A program made the translations under genes and the position numbers. From assembly GCA_009773805.1 (NCBI GenBank), contig WTXA01000001.1:310001-374000 (forward strand): 64,000 bases of DNA, in the 5' to 3' direction. This document shows positions 53,193 through 63,660 of the stretch, one piece after another. Numbering within the stretch: the stretch's first letter is position 1; every line of letters begins with the position of its first letter. The DNA comes from Fusobacteriota bacterium. Lineage in GTDB: Bacteria; Bacillota; TC1. Under the pieces are notes generated by a model, which did not search any database, was not told where the DNA came from, and saw only the letters and a list, made by a program, of their open reading frames with translations.

Positions 53193-56100
53193 CTAATTCT
53201 TCTTATTAGTTTGTCTTTTTTTGCCCTCTTCAAGATTATCCATATTCTTAAAAGCCTTAGACATCATCAACTTCAACCTATTTAATTGATTAACCTCACT
53301 GGCACCAGGATCATAATCCACTGCAACAATATTAGCATCCCTATACCTTTGATGAAGTTCCTTAATAACACCCTTACCAGTTATATGATTAGGCAAACAA
53401 CCAAAAGGCTGAACACAAACAATATTTTCCACACCACTATCAATCAACTCAACCATCTCACCAGTTAGGAACCAACCTTCTCCCATACTATTACCTAAGG
53501 AAAGGATCGGCTTAGCACCCTCTGTTAAGGAACCAATAGTAGCCTGCTCATGGAAATGCTTAGACTTACGAAGAGCATTCCTCGCAGAACCTCTATAAAC
53601 CTCCAAAGCACTAATAGCCCAATTAGCCAAAGTCTTCTCCTTCTTCTTACCCGCAAGTTTATCAAACCTAAAAATATTACTATACAAAGAATAAAGGAAA
53701 AAATCTAATAAATCAGGAACAACAACCTCAGCCCCCTCTTTTTCCAAGAAATCCACGACCTGATTATTAGCAAAAGGATGAAATTTAACCAAAATCTCAC
53801 CAACAATACCAACCTTAGGCTTCTTAATATCAAGCCTAGGCAGCTCATCAAACTCCTGTACAATCTTCTTCAAATTAGTAGAAAACTGCTTAAACTTACC
53901 CTTATAGACAGACTCATCACACTTAATAGTCCATTTCCTATAAAGAGCCTCAGTAGCACCCGCCTCTGCCTCATAAGGCTTAGTAGCCCTATAAACCCTA
54001 AGAAGCACATCACCATAAATTATAGCCATCAAAACCCTATGCAAAAAGCCCATACTCATCTTAAAACCAGTAGACTTCTCCAAATTATTAGAAGCAGTAA
54101 TCGGGATAATAGGAATATTAGGAAAACCAGCATCATGCAAAGCCTTAGTCATCAAAGCAATATAGTTGGTTGCCCTACAACCACCGCCAGTTTGAGTCAT
54201 TAAAATAGCAACCTTATCATTATCATACTTACCACTTCTTAAAGCCTCAAGCACCTGACCAATAACCACCAAAGTAGGATAACAAGCATCATTATTAACA
54301 TACTGAAGCCCTAAATCCATACCAACATTAGACAATTCCTCAAGAACCTCTAACTTATACCCATGATACCTAAAAGCCTCCTTCAAAAACTGAAAATGAA
54401 TTGGAGACATCTGAGGCGCCAACAAAGTATAATCCTCCATACCCTTTTTAAAAGTAGGAGTCATAAGAACTGGCTTAATCTCAAAATCCTGAACATTCTT
54501 ACTTCTCTCATTCATAGCAGCCAACAAAGACCTGGCACGAATCCTGGCAGCACCAAGATTATTAATCTCATCAATCTTTATAAGAGTGTATAACTTACCA
54601 TGCCTATCCAAGATTTCCTTAACTTGATCAGTAGTAATAGCATCAAGACCACAACCAAAAGAAGTAAGCTGAACTAACTCAATATTAGGCTCATGCTTAA
54701 CAAACTCAGCAGCATTATACAATCTAGAATGATAAACCCACTGATTAACAACACGAAGATGATCCTTATCCTCAGCCAACTTAGAAATAGACTCCTCAGA
54801 CAAAACAACCAAACCAAGCTGAGTCATCATCTCAGGAATACCATGATGAATCTCAGGATCAACATGATAAGGCCTACCCGCAAGAACAACCCCACGCATA
54901 CCCTTTTCACGCATCTTATTAACAGTATCTATACCCTTTTCCTCAATGTCCCTCTTATATCTAGCAAGTTCTGCATACCCTTTTTCCAAAGCATAAACAA
55001 TTTCCTTTTTACTAATATCAAAATCCTTCTTCAAAGACTCATAAAGCCTCACAGCCATCTTACTTTGATTATAGATAGGCAAGAAAGGATGAATAAAAGT
55101 AACATCCTCATTTCTAATCTCATCAATATTATTTTCAATAACCTCAGGATAACTAGTAACAATCGGACAATTATAGTGATTTTCAGCAGTCTCCTCTTCC
55201 TTAATATCATAAGGAATAGAAGGATAAAATATAGTCTTCACACCTTTTTTCAAAAGATTCATAATATGACCATTAGTAATCTTAGCAGGATAACACATAG
55301 ACTCAGAAGGAATAGAATCCATCCCAGCCTCATAAATCTTTTTAGAGCTCCTATTAGAAAGCTCAACTCTAAAGCCTAATTCATTAAAGAAAGTAAACCA
55401 CAAAGGATAATGAGCATAAATATTCAATGCCCTAGGAATACCAATAGTCCCTCTCCTGGCTAGTGCCTTATCTAAAGGATGATAATAACTAAACAACCTA
55501 TTATAAGTATACTCATAAATATTAGGCAACTTATTCTTAGCATCCTCAGCTATACCTGCACCCCTCTCACATCTATTACCAGAAACAAAATAATCTCCAG
55601 TAGGGAAAGTGCTTATAGTTAAAAGACAATTGTTACCACAAAGACCACAACGTCTCATATCATTTTCATAATTAAACTTGTTTAAATCCTTTTGTCCAAG
55701 TAAAGTACTTTCCTCATCCTCGCTAAATCTTTCCTTAGATATAAGAGCCATACCAAAAGCACCCATAATACCAGCAATATCTGGACGAATAACTTCCCTT
55801 TTTGTAATAAGTTCAAATGCTCTTAAAACAGCATCATTATAAAAAGTACCACCCTGAACCACTACCTTCGAGCCAAGTTCAGCAGTATTTTTTAATTTAA
55901 TAACTTTATACAAGGCATTCTTAATAACTGAATAAGAAACACCAGCAGAAATATCACCTATACTAGCCCCATCCTTTTGTGCCTGTTTAATCTTTGAATT
56001 CATAAAAACAGTACACCTAGTACCAAGATCAACCGGACTTGGTGATAGAAGGGCCTTTTGAGCAAAATCCTTAACTGGTATAGATAAAGAATTAGCATAA

Positions 56101-57458
56101 GTCTCAATAAACGAACCACAACCTGAAGAACAAGCCTCATTCAACATTATACTTGTAATAACTCCATCCTTAACCTGTAAGGACTTCATGTCCTGTCCAC
56201 CAATATCTAGAATAAAGTCAACATTAGACTGGAAGAAATTAGCAGCTTTAAAATGAGCTACAGTTTCAATCTCTCCTTCATCAACTTGCAATGCAGCCTT
56301 GATTAAACCTTCACCATATCCAGTGACCCCTGCCCTTGCTATTTTAATCTTAGGAATATCCTTATATAAATTCAACAATTGCAGAACTATATTAGATAAT
56401 GGCTTCCCTTCATTACTGCCATAAAAAGACCAGACTAAAGCACCATCACTATCAATCAAGGCCATCTTACTAGTAGTTGAACCTGCATCAATACCTAAGT
56501 AATATGGAGGCTTACTATTTTCATAATCCACTCTATTAACTCTAGCTTTAGCATGACGCTCTTTAAATTCTTGATACTCAGCCTCATCCTTAAAAAGAGG
56601 CGGTAAAGTTGAAATATTCTCAGATGAAATATCTCTATCAGCTATTGCACTCAGTACATCTTTTAACTTAAATTCACTTTCTTCTTTCTTAACTAACTCG
56701 GCTGTACCAAGGGCTACGAAGTATTGTGAATTTTCAGGGAATATAATATCATCACCAGTTAATCTAAGCACTTCTATAAATCTGTTTCTCAATTCTGACA
56801 TAAAGGTTAAAGGTCCACCTAAAAAGGCTACCTTACCCCTAATTGGACGACCACAAGCTAGTCCACTGATAGTTTGGTTAACTACTGCCTGGAATATAGA
56901 TACAGCAATATCAGATACTGCAGCACCTTCATTAATTAGAGGCTGTACATCCGACTTGGCAAATACACCACAACGTGATGCTATTGGATAAATCGTATTA
57001 TATTTTTTAGCCATATTATTTAACTCATCAACTTCAACTTGCATAAGTTGAGCCATTTGGTCTATAAAAGCACCTGTACCACCAGCACAAACACCATTCA
57101 TTCTCTGTTCGCTACTAGGTCCAAGATAGGTAATCTTAGCATCTTCACCACCAAGCTCTATAGCCACATCAGTCTCTGGTATATATTTTTCAATTGCCTC
57201 TGTTAGAGCAATAACTTCTTGAACAAAGGGCATCTTTAATTTTTCAGCCAAGCCCATCCCACCAGACCCGCTGAACATCATTTTAAAACTATAGTCCGGG
57301 AACATGACCATAACAGCCTTTAACATATCTATCCCTGTTTTTAGTATTTCAGAATAGTGCCTTTCATATGATTTAAAAAGACAATTATCCTCCTTGTCTA
57401 CTACAACAACCTTTACAGTCGTTGAGCCTACATCCATACCTAATCTTAACGTTTCCAT
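53193..57458 (-). CDS. Giant acyl-CoA dehydratase activase-type protein
   Basis: This 1421-residue protein joins two ASKHA-fold activase domains and two iron-sulfur/reductase-like parts in one chain. The first (about 1-270) opens with LGMDVGSTTVKVVVVD and has CAGGTGAFIDQM; the second (about 320-590) opens with LGIDAGSTTSKMALID and has NEACSSGCGSFIETYA; both carry the cysteine of the activator [4Fe-4S] site. A CGLCGNNC cluster (about 615) begins the DUF2229 region, and the C-terminal part resembles the HgdB/HgdC-associated subunit. Such proteins use ATP to drive low-potential electron transfer to dehydratases; no dehydratase subunit is nearby. It follows hemW by 9 bases. The C-terminal two-thirds is T/G-rich in codon use, the N-terminus is not. 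Confidence 0.9.
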   Translation of the reverse strand: METLRLGMDVGSTTVKVVVVDKEDNCLFKSYERHYSEILKTGIDMLKAVMVMFPDYSFKMMFSGSGGMGLAEKLKMPFVQEVIALTEAIEKYIPETDVAIELGGEDAKITYLGPSSEQRMNGVCAGGTGAFIDQMAQLMQVEVDELNNMAKKYNTIYPIASRCGVFAKSDVQPLINEGAAVSDIAVSIFQAVVNQTISGLACGRPIRGKVAFLGGPLTFMSELRNRFIEVLRLTGDDIIFPENSQYFVALGTAELVKKEESEFKLKDVLSAIADRDISSENISTLPPLFKDEAEYQEFKERHAKARVNRVDYENSKPPYYLGIDAGSTTSKMALIDSDGALVWSFYGSNEGKPLSNIVLQLLNLYKDIPKIKIARAGVTGYGEGLIKAALQVDEGEIETVAHFKAANFFQSNVDFILDIGGQDMKSLQVKDGVITSIMLNEACSSGCGSFIETYANSLSIPVKDFAQKALLSPSPVDLGTRCTVFMNSKIKQAQKDGASIGDISAGVSYSVIKNALYKVIKLKNTAELGSKVVVQGGTFYNDAVLRAFELITKREVIRPDIAGIMGAFGMALISKERFSEDEESTLLGQKDLNKFNYENDMRRCGLCGNNCLLTISTFPTGDYFVSGNRCERGAGIAEDAKNKLPNIYEYTYNRLFSYYHPLDKALARRGTIGIPRALNIYAHYPLWFTFFNELGFRVELSNRSSKKIYEAGMDSIPSESMCYPAKITNGHIMNLLKKGVKTIFYPSIPYDIKEEETAENHYNCPIVTSYPEVIENNIDEIRNEDVTFIHPFLPIYNQSKMAVRLYESLKKDFDISKKEIVYALEKGYAELARYKRDIEEKGIDTVNKMREKGMRGVVLAGRPYHVDPEIHHGIPEMMTQLGLVVLSEESISKLAEDKDHLRVVNQWVYHSRLYNAAEFVKHEPNIELVQLTSFGCGLDAITTDQVKEILDRHGKLYTLIKIDEINNLGAARIRARSLLAAMNERSKNVQDFEIKPVLMTPTFKKGMEDYTLLAPQMSPIHFQFLKEAFRYHGYKLEVLEELSNVGMDLGLQYVNNDACYPTLVVIGQVLEALRSGKYDNDKVAILMTQTGGGCRATNYIALMTKALHDAGFPNIPIIPITASNNLEKSTGFKMSMGFLHRVLMAIIYGDVLLRVYRATKPYEAEAGATEALYRKWTIKCDESVYKGKFKQFSTNLKKIVQEFDELPRLDIKKPKVGIVGEILVKFHPFANNQVVDFLEKEGAEVVVPDLLDFFLYSLYSNIFRFDKLAGKKKEKTLANWAISALEVYRGSARNALRKSKHFHEQATIGSLTEGAKPILSLGNSMGEGWFLTGEMVELIDSGVENIVCVQPFGCLPNHITGKGVIKELHQRYRDANIVAVDYDPGASEVNQLNRLKLMMSKAFKNMDNLEEGKKRQTNKKN

Positions 57459-57467
57459 ACTTCCTCC

Positions 57468-58613
57468 TTATGATAAGAACTTTGCTAGACAATAGTTTGA
57501 AATTTCAAATCCATAGTCTGTAAGTCTTAAAGTTCTATCACCTAACCACATTGCCTTGATATCTATAAGTTCATCAATGACTTTTTTATATTTTTCTTTA
57601 ATATCTATATTATATCTGTTAAAATAATCTACTAAATCAATACCTTCTATCAATCTTAGTCCTAGAAAGATAGCTTCCTCTATCTTCATCACTTCAGTAA
57701 TCTCTTCCAGATTATATTTTTCAAATTCATTTGAGCCAATATACTTTAATATATCAGGTTCGTTCATATACCTTCTATCATCAACCTTGGTTGTACTATT
57801 TAATCCAAAACCATAATAGTCATCGTTATTCCAATAAATTAGATTATGCTTTGATTCATAACCAGCCTTGGCATAGTTGGCTATCTCATACCTCTTAAAC
57901 CCCTGGTCAAACAATTTCCTGTTTATTAAATCCCTCATTTGAAGAAGTTCATCTTCTTCTGGGAGTAATAGTCTCCCCTCATTCAACTCATCATAAAACT
58001 TCGTCCCCTCTTCAACTATCAAACCATAAGTAGATATGTGCTGAAGATTCATTTCCATTGCAAGCTTCAAATCCTTTTCTAGCCTCTCAAGACTATCATT
58101 AGGTAACCCATACATTAGGTCTATCGATATATTCTTAAAACCAGCTTTTTGGGCAATATCCACAGTCTTATAGATATCAGCCCTATTATGAATTCTGCCT
58201 ATCCTCTTCAACATCTCTTCATCAAAGGATTGCACCCCTATTGATAATCTATTAAATCCCATTTCATAGTAATTCTGTATGTTATCATTATTACAGGTTC
58301 CCGGGTTAACTTCAATAGTCATTTCCTCTAATTTAGCTAAGTTGAATTTTTCTTTTAATGCTGTAACAACTTTTCTAATATTATCTAATCTGACTGAAGA
58401 TGGAGTACCGCCTCCAAAATATATGGTATTGATCACTTTATTTCCGTCATCTGTTTCTCTCTCTTCATTACCCCTATATTGTATTTCAGTTATTAACTTT
58501 TCAAAATATTGGTCTTCAAGTTCATAATTAGAAGCTGATATAAAGTCGCAATAATCACATTTTTTTATACAAAAAGGGATATGAACATAAATTCCAGTCC
58601 TATTATTCATCAT
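57468..58613 (-). CDS. hemW: Radical SAM heme chaperone HemW
   Basis: The 381-residue protein has the radical SAM motif [10 protein letters not shown] (near residue 16), [10 protein letters not shown] (near 70), [18 protein letters not shown] (near 126) and the C-terminal HemN-like part. HemW transfers heme and was long misnamed coproporphyrinogen oxidase; the CDYCDF form and missing HemN N-terminal extension fit HemW. It overlaps lepA by 11 bases, a pairing frequent in Firmicutes. Confidence 0.93.
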   Translation of the reverse strand: MMNNRTGIYVHIPFCIKKCDYCDFISASNYELEDQYFEKLITEIQYRGNEERETDDGNKVINTIYFGGGTPSSVRLDNIRKVVTALKEKFNLAKLEEMTIEVNPGTCNNDNIQNYYEMGFNRLSIGVQSFDEEMLKRIGRIHNRADIYKTVDIAQKAGFKNISIDLMYGLPNDSLERLEKDLKLAMEMNLQHISTYGLIVEEGTKFYDELNEGRLLLPEEDELLQMRDLINRKLFDQGFKRYEIANYAKAGYESKHNLIYWNNDDYYGFGLNSTTKVDDRRYMNEPDILKYIGSNEFEKYNLEEITEVMKIEEAIFLGLRLIEGIDLVDYFNRYNIDIKEKYKKVIDELIDIKAMWLGDRTLRLTDYGFEISNYCLAKFLS

Positions 58614-60408
58614 CTAAACTTAACACCGCCATAAAGGCCTCTTGAGGCACTTCTATTCTGCCGACCTGTTTCATTCTTTTTTTACCCTCCTTCTGTTTTT
58701 CAAGAAGTTTTCTTTTCCTGGATATATCTCCACCGTAACATTTCTCAAGAACATCCTTACGCATGGCTTTAACAGTTTCCCTAGCAATAACTTTAGTACC
58801 AATTGCCGCCTGAATCGGTACTTCAAACTGTTGCCTAGGAATTAGCTGTCTTAGCTTACTAACTAAGGCTTTACCTCTGTAATAGGCTTTATCTCTATGT
58901 ACAATACAGGACAAAGCATCAATAATTTCACCAGCTAATAAAATATCTAATTTAACAAGACTTGATCTTTCATGTCCAGCTAACTCATAATCAAGACTAG
59001 CATAACCTTTAGTACGGGATTTAAGCTGGTCAAAGAAATCATAAATAATCTCTCCAAGAGGTAACTTGTATGAAAGAATTACTCTTTTAGGAGTAATATA
59101 TTCCATGTTAATGAATACACCTCTTTTATCTTGGCATAAATCCATCACCGTACCAACATATTCATTAGGCACCATAATAGAGGCCTTAACCATAGGTTCC
59201 TCTAAGTATTCAACCAACCTTGTATCAGGTAGTAACGCAGGGCTATCTATTTCAATAACATTACCATTAGTTAAATGAACCTTAAAGACAACACTAGGTG
59301 CTGTAGTTATTAAAGTCATATCATATTCTCTTTCAAGTCTTTCTTGGACAATTTCCATATGTAAAAGACCTAAGAAACCACATCTAAACCCAAATCCTAG
59401 GGCGCTAGATGTTTCAGGTTCGAATAACAGTGAAGCGTCATTCAATTGTAGTTTTTCAAGAGCATCCTTCAAATCATTATACTGATCATTGTCTATTGGA
59501 TAAAGCCCACAATAAACCATAGGAACAGCCTTTTTGTAGCCTTCTAATGGTTCCTTACAAGGATTGGCAGCTCCGGTTATTGTATCACCAACTCTAGTAT
59601 CTGCTACTTTTTTAATACTAGCTGCTATATATCCTACTTCACCAGCTTTCAGGGAATCCACAACTTTATGAGTAGGTTCAAAGATACCTACCTCAGTAAC
59701 TTCAAATTCCTTACCAGATGCAAACATTCTAATTTTCATACCTTTTTTAACCGAACCGTCCATAATTCTAACATATGATAAAGCACCCTTATAGGCATCA
59801 AAGTTTGAATCAAATATTAAGGCCTTTAATGGAGCCTCATAATCGCCAATAGGTTCAGGTACATATTTAACAATAGCTTCTAATATTGCTTTAGTACCTT
59901 CTCCAGTCTTAGCTGAGGTTAGAATAGCATTAGAAGTATCCAAGCCAATAATATTTTCAATTTCTTGCTTTACCTTTTCTGGTTCAGCACTTGGTAAGTC
60001 AATCTTATTAATTACTGGAATTATTTCTAAATTATTTTCCAAGGCCAAATAAACATTAGCCAAAGTTTGAGCCTCTATTCCTTGTGAGGCATCAACAACT
60101 AGTAAGGCACCTTCACAAGCTGCCAAGCTTCTAGATACTTCATATGTAAAGTCAACATGCCCTGGAGTATCAATTAAATTTAATAAATACTCTTTACCAT
60201 CATCTCCAAAATATTTCATTTTTACAGCTTGTAGTTTAATTGTTATGCCTCTTTCTTGTTCAAGATCCATTTGGTCTAACAATTGCTTAGTCATATCTCT
60301 TTTTTCTACAGCTCCAGTATACTCAATTAATCTATCTGCTAATGTAGACTTGCCATGATCAATGTGGGCAATGATACAAAAATTTCTTATATTACTTAAA
60401 TCAGTCAT
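58603..60408 (-). CDS. lepA: Elongation factor 4 (LepA), ribosome GTPase
   Basis: LepA acts on ribosomes during translation and assembly. The 601-residue GTPase has G1 [13 protein letters not shown] (near 16), the DTPGHVDF G3 motif, NKID (G4), and the lepA-specific C-terminal domain ([22 protein letters not shown]). It is full length. A TATAAT promoter lies about 35 bases upstream. Confidence 0.97.
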   Translation of the reverse strand: MTDLSNIRNFCIIAHIDHGKSTLADRLIEYTGAVEKRDMTKQLLDQMDLEQERGITIKLQAVKMKYFGDDGKEYLLNLIDTPGHVDFTYEVSRSLAACEGALLVVDASQGIEAQTLANVYLALENNLEIIPVINKIDLPSAEPEKVKQEIENIIGLDTSNAILTSAKTGEGTKAILEAIVKYVPEPIGDYEAPLKALIFDSNFDAYKGALSYVRIMDGSVKKGMKIRMFASGKEFEVTEVGIFEPTHKVVDSLKAGEVGYIAASIKKVADTRVGDTITGAANPCKEPLEGYKKAVPMVYCGLYPIDNDQYNDLKDALEKLQLNDASLLFEPETSSALGFGFRCGFLGLLHMEIVQERLEREYDMTLITTAPSVVFKVHLTNGNVIEIDSPALLPDTRLVEYLEEPMVKASIMVPNEYVGTVMDLCQDKRGVFINMEYITPKRVILSYKLPLGEIIYDFFDQLKSRTKGYASLDYELAGHERSSLVKLDILLAGEIIDALSCIVHRDKAYYRGKALVSKLRQLIPRQQFEVPIQAAIGTKVIARETVKAMRKDVLEKCYGGDISRKRKLLEKQKEGKKRMKQVGRIEVPQEAFMAVLSLDDE

Positions 60409-60440
60409 CTTTCACCTCGTAAATTTTTACCTACTGTATA

Positions 60441-60469
60441 ATTATACTACTTTTTAGTGTTTTTTTTAA
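60441..60469 (-). promoter_or_regulatory. Probable promoter for lepA-hemW
   Basis: TATAAT at 60446-60441 (minus) stands about 32 bases before the lepA ATG. The -35 at 17 bases (TTAAAA) is weak. It lies just after the rdgB terminator. Confidence 0.55.
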
Positions 60470-60512
60470 GAGCAGATTAAAAAAATAGCATATATTAGAC
60501 TATGCTATTTTT
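60470..60512 (-). terminator. Terminator of the ACT-hisC-murI-rph-rdgB operon
   Basis: A 12-bp stem (AAAAATAGCATA at 60481-60492 with TATGCTATTTTT at 60501-60512) is followed on the minus strand by further T. The upstream half overlaps the last codons of rdgB. Confidence 0.85.
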
Positions 60513-61085
60513 ATTTTCTATATGTTTTTTGAATTCCATGAATGCTTGACCTCTATGACTTATCTTATTTTTTTCAGCAAGTGAGATTTCAGCCAAGGTC
60601 TTGTTGAAGGCTTCAATAAAGAATATCGGATCATATCCGAAACCTTCTATACCTTTTTCTATATCTATAATTTCACCATGACAATATTTCTCAACAATGA
60701 ACTTTTCGGTATCATCAACGTATGCCAAAGCACAGGTATAATGAGCTTTCCTATTATCCTTACCCTTTAACATATCAATAACTATTCTATTCTTTTCCTT
60801 AGGGCTTGTATTCTCCCCTGCAAATCGAGCTGAATGTATACCAGGTTTACCATCCAGGGCATCAATACAAATACCAGAATCATCTGCCAAAGTAGGAATT
60901 TTATATTTATTATAGATGGTCTCTGCCTTTATCAAAGCATTTTCTATAAAGCTTTTACCATCTTCAATGATTTCTTCATCATAACCTATATCTTCTAAAC
61001 TCAAAAGTTCTATTTCAGATGAACCGATAAGTTGAGAGATTTCAAATAATTTATGTTTATTAAATGTCGCTAAAATTATTTTCAT
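60495..61085 (-). CDS. rdgB: Non-canonical purine NTP pyrophosphatase (RdgB/HAM1)
   Basis: This house-cleaning enzyme hydrolyses dITP, XTP and similar bases. The 196-residue protein has ILATFNKHKLFEI at the N-terminus, the LADDSGICIDALDGKPG block (near 65), GYDPIFFIE (near 148) and ISHRGQAF (near 178). It overlaps rph by 26 bases, the standard rph-rdgB pair. Confidence 0.96.
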   Translation of the reverse strand: MKIILATFNKHKLFEISQLIGSSEIELLSLEDIGYDEEIIEDGKSFIENALIKAETIYNKYKIPTLADDSGICIDALDGKPGIHSARFAGENTSPKEKNRIVIDMLKGKDNRKAHYTCALAYVDDTEKFIVEKYCHGEIIDIEKGIEGFGYDPIFFIEAFNKTLAEISLAEKNKISHRGQAFMEFKKHIENKNSIV

Positions 61086-61764
61086 TAACTACTTCCTTTT
61101 GCTTTAATACAATTTCTTCAATCCCAGCTTTAGCAATATCAATTAATTTATCCAAGTCTTCACGAGAGTAAACATCCTCTTCACCAGTGCCTTGTAATTC
61201 AATAAAGTCCCCATGCTCATTTAAAACAACATTAAGATCTACAATAGCTTTACTATCTTCCTTATAGCACAAGTCCTGAATGAAATCTTTACCTACTTTA
61301 CCTACACTAACTGCTCCAATGAAAAACTTAATCGGCATTTGTTTAATAGTCCCATTATTCACAAGAAATTTACAAGCTTCATACAGAGCAACAAAACCGC
61401 CATTTATTGATGCAGTTCTTGTTCCCCCATCAGCTTGAATCACTTCACAATCAATTGTGATAGTACGCTCTCCAAGTAGTTTTCTATCAACAGCAGTTCT
61501 TAGTGCCCTACCTATCAATCTTTGGATTTCCATTGCTCTGCCATCTGGTTTAATGAGATTGTTAGTTCTTGGTTTTCTTTTATTATTAGACCTAGGCAAC
61601 ATATTATACTCAGCTGTCACCCATCCTTTTCCAGTTCCTTCTAGAAATGGTGGCACCTTATCATCAATCGATGCTGTCACCAGGACAATTGTTTCTCCCA
61701 TTTTAATCATACAGGAACCTTCAGGATATTTTAAAGTTAATTTTTTGATACTTAATTCACGCAT
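61060..61764 (-). CDS. rph: Ribonuclease PH
   Basis: RNase PH trims tRNA 3' ends phosphorolytically. The 234-residue protein has the family blocks GWVTAEYNMLPRSNN (near residue 48), the GRALRTAVDRKLLGERT stretch (near 85) and DGGTRTASINGGFVAL (near 111). It follows murI by ten bases. Confidence 0.97.
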   Translation of the reverse strand: MRELSIKKLTLKYPEGSCMIKMGETIVLVTASIDDKVPPFLEGTGKGWVTAEYNMLPRSNNKRKPRTNNLIKPDGRAMEIQRLIGRALRTAVDRKLLGERTITIDCEVIQADGGTRTASINGGFVALYEACKFLVNNGTIKQMPIKFFIGAVSVGKVGKDFIQDLCYKEDSKAIVDLNVVLNEHGDFIELQGTGEEDVYSREDLDKLIDIAKAGIEEIVLKQKEVVNENNFSDI

Positions 61765-61774
61765 TTTATTCCCC

Positions 61775-62545
61775 TTATTTTATTGGGTCAAATTCTACAA
61801 TCTTTTCAAAACCATGTTTTGGATATATCTTCATCAAAGTGTTATTAAAACTGTGATAGTCTCCACTCACATAACAAATCTCTTCACTATGTGACCCATC
61901 TAGGTATTGTTCCAATAAATCTACAGTTGCAATAGCAGGATCAATTAATTTAATATCATCTCCTATTACTTTTTGTATGGTCTCAACTAGAAAAGGATAA
62001 TGGGTGCAACCTAGTACCAAAGTATCACAATTATTTAAAAAAATGGTGTTTAAATATTTAACTAGTACTTTTTTTAAGTAATCTGAGTCTAAGTCACCAT
62101 CTTCAATAAAGTTTACCAATTTAGGACATGAAACAGCTGTTACTTCCATTGTTGAATTCTTAGCTAAAATACTATCTTGATAACAATTACTATTTATAGT
62201 TGCAGAAGTTGCTATAACCCCGATTTTTTTAACAGCTGCCGCGACTGCACTTCCAGCCCCTGGTTCTAAAACTCCAATTATCGGAATATCAAAAATTGTT
62301 TTTAAATAGGGTAAAGCTAATGCTGATGTTGTATTACAAGCATCAACAATTACTTTAGCTCCTTGGCTAATGAGAAACTTAACAATTTGTTGTGACAAAT
62401 TAATTAACTCTTCCTTAGATTTCTCACCATAGGGAACTCTCTTTGTATCTCCAAAGTATATTATTTTTTCATCAGGAAATCTTTTTCTAATTTCTCTGAC
62501 AACTGTCATGCCACCTATTCCTGAATCAAAAACACCTACTGCCAT
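61775..62545 (-). CDS. murI: Glutamate racemase
   Basis: MurI makes D-glutamate for MurD. The 256-residue protein has GVFDSGIGGMTVVREI at the N-terminus, the first catalytic cysteine in VDACNTTSAL (near 69), and the second in LVLGCTHYPFL (near 178). It lies between hisC and rph. Confidence 0.96.
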   Translation of the reverse strand: MAVGVFDSGIGGMTVVREIRKRFPDEKIIYFGDTKRVPYGEKSKEELINLSQQIVKFLISQGAKVIVDACNTTSALALPYLKTIFDIPIIGVLEPGAGSAVAAAVKKIGVIATSATINSNCYQDSILAKNSTMEVTAVSCPKLVNFIEDGDLDSDYLKKVLVKYLNTIFLNNCDTLVLGCTHYPFLVETIQKVIGDDIKLIDPAIATVDLLEQYLDGSHSEEICYVSGDYHSFNNTLMKIYPKHGFEKIVEFDPIK

Positions 62546-62556
62546 TTTGCCTCCAT

Positions 62557-63660
62557 TTATTTGTCATTCATTATTACATCATCAAGCATTTCAATGAAGT
62601 ATCTATTTACCTCTGGTTTATCGATAGTTACTCTTATATGAGTAGCAGCACCAAAAACATAACCTGGTCTTATTACTATGCCTTTTTTTAGTAAGGCATC
62701 AAAGATTTTCTTACTATCTTGTTTTATATCTACCCAAATAAAGTTGGCCCCACTAGGACTTGATATATAGCCTCTATTTGCAAACTCCTTATAGAGATAT
62801 TCTTTACCGGCTTCGTTTAACTCAAGTGATTTCTTAACATGCTCTATATCACTTAATGCTGCCCTCGCCCCTACTTGAGCTAATACATTTACATTAAAAG
62901 GTTCTTTTGCTCTTAATATCCAACTAATCAAAGATTCACTACCCATGCCATAGCCAACTCTTAAAGCCGCTAGTCCATAGATCTTGGAAAATGTATTCAA
63001 CACAAGGATGTTATTCTTGCCTTCCTTGATAAAATTCAAACCACTATATAAATCTTGACCTGCATATTCCTTATAGGCTTCATCTAGCACTACAATAATA
63101 TTTTGAGGAACTCTTTCGATAAAATCTATCAAAGCTTCTTTTTCTATAACAGTACCTGTTGGATTATTTGGATTACACAAAGCAATTATTTTAACTGATT
63201 CATCTAAATTATCCAGCACCAATTCTAGATCAAAAGCAAAATCAACTAAAGGCACTTTCTTAACTTTTGCTCCCATTAAATTACCTATATAGTCATACTC
63301 TGAAAATGAAGGATCACCCATAATAATGGTATCCCCATCCTCAAGAAAACTCTCACCTAAAAGTTTAATAATTTCATCTGAACCATTGCCTACAATTATT
63401 TGATCGATTCCAATATCATTTTTTTTAGCTAATGCTTCTTTTAAGAATAGTGAACTTCCATCAGGATATATATGAATATCCTCCATATTATTCCTTATAG
63501 CTTCTAGGGCTAGTGGTGAAGGTCCAAGTGGATTCTCATTTGAGGCCATCTTATAAACTTTATCCAAGCCTAGTTCTTTTTTCACTTCATTAATTGCCTT
63601 ACCAGGAGAGTATGGCTTAATATTGTTGATAGCCTCTCTACCTTTCCATTCTGTTTTCAT
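62557..63660 (-). CDS. hisC: HisC-type aminotransferase
   Basis: This fold-type I PLP aminotransferase (367 residues) has the family start INNIKPYSPGKAINEVKKEL, ASNENPLGPSP (near 39), NPNNPTGT (near 163), the PLP lysine in TFSKIYGLAALR (near 223) and R in HIRVTIDKPE at the C-terminus. Annotated histidinol-phosphate aminotransferases often act on aromatic amino acids too. No other his gene is here; the adjoining ACT-domain gene suggests amino-acid metabolism outside histidine synthesis. It overlaps that gene by 23 bases. Confidence 0.9.
   Translation of the reverse strand: MKTEWKGREAINNIKPYSPGKAINEVKKELGLDKVYKMASNENPLGPSPLALEAIRNNMEDIHIYPDGSSLFLKEALAKKNDIGIDQIIVGNGSDEIIKLLGESFLEDGDTIIMGDPSFSEYDYIGNLMGAKVKKVPLVDFAFDLELVLDNLDESVKIIALCNPNNPTGTVIEKEALIDFIERVPQNIIVVLDEAYKEYAGQDLYSGLNFIKEGKNNILVLNTFSKIYGLAALRVGYGMGSESLISWILRAKEPFNVNVLAQVGARAALSDIEHVKKSLELNEAGKEYLYKEFANRGYISSPSGANFIWVDIKQDSKKIFDALLKKGIVIRPGYVFGAATHIRVTIDKPEVNRYFIEMLDDVIMNDK

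Noticed and set aside
54693-55379. A 228-codon plus-strand open frame, and others such as 53778-54203 and 52296-52610
   Set aside because: They lie opposite well-supported genes, have unnatural asparagine/threonine/isoleucine-rich composition, and are explained by the T/G-rich coding strand removing stops on the other strand.
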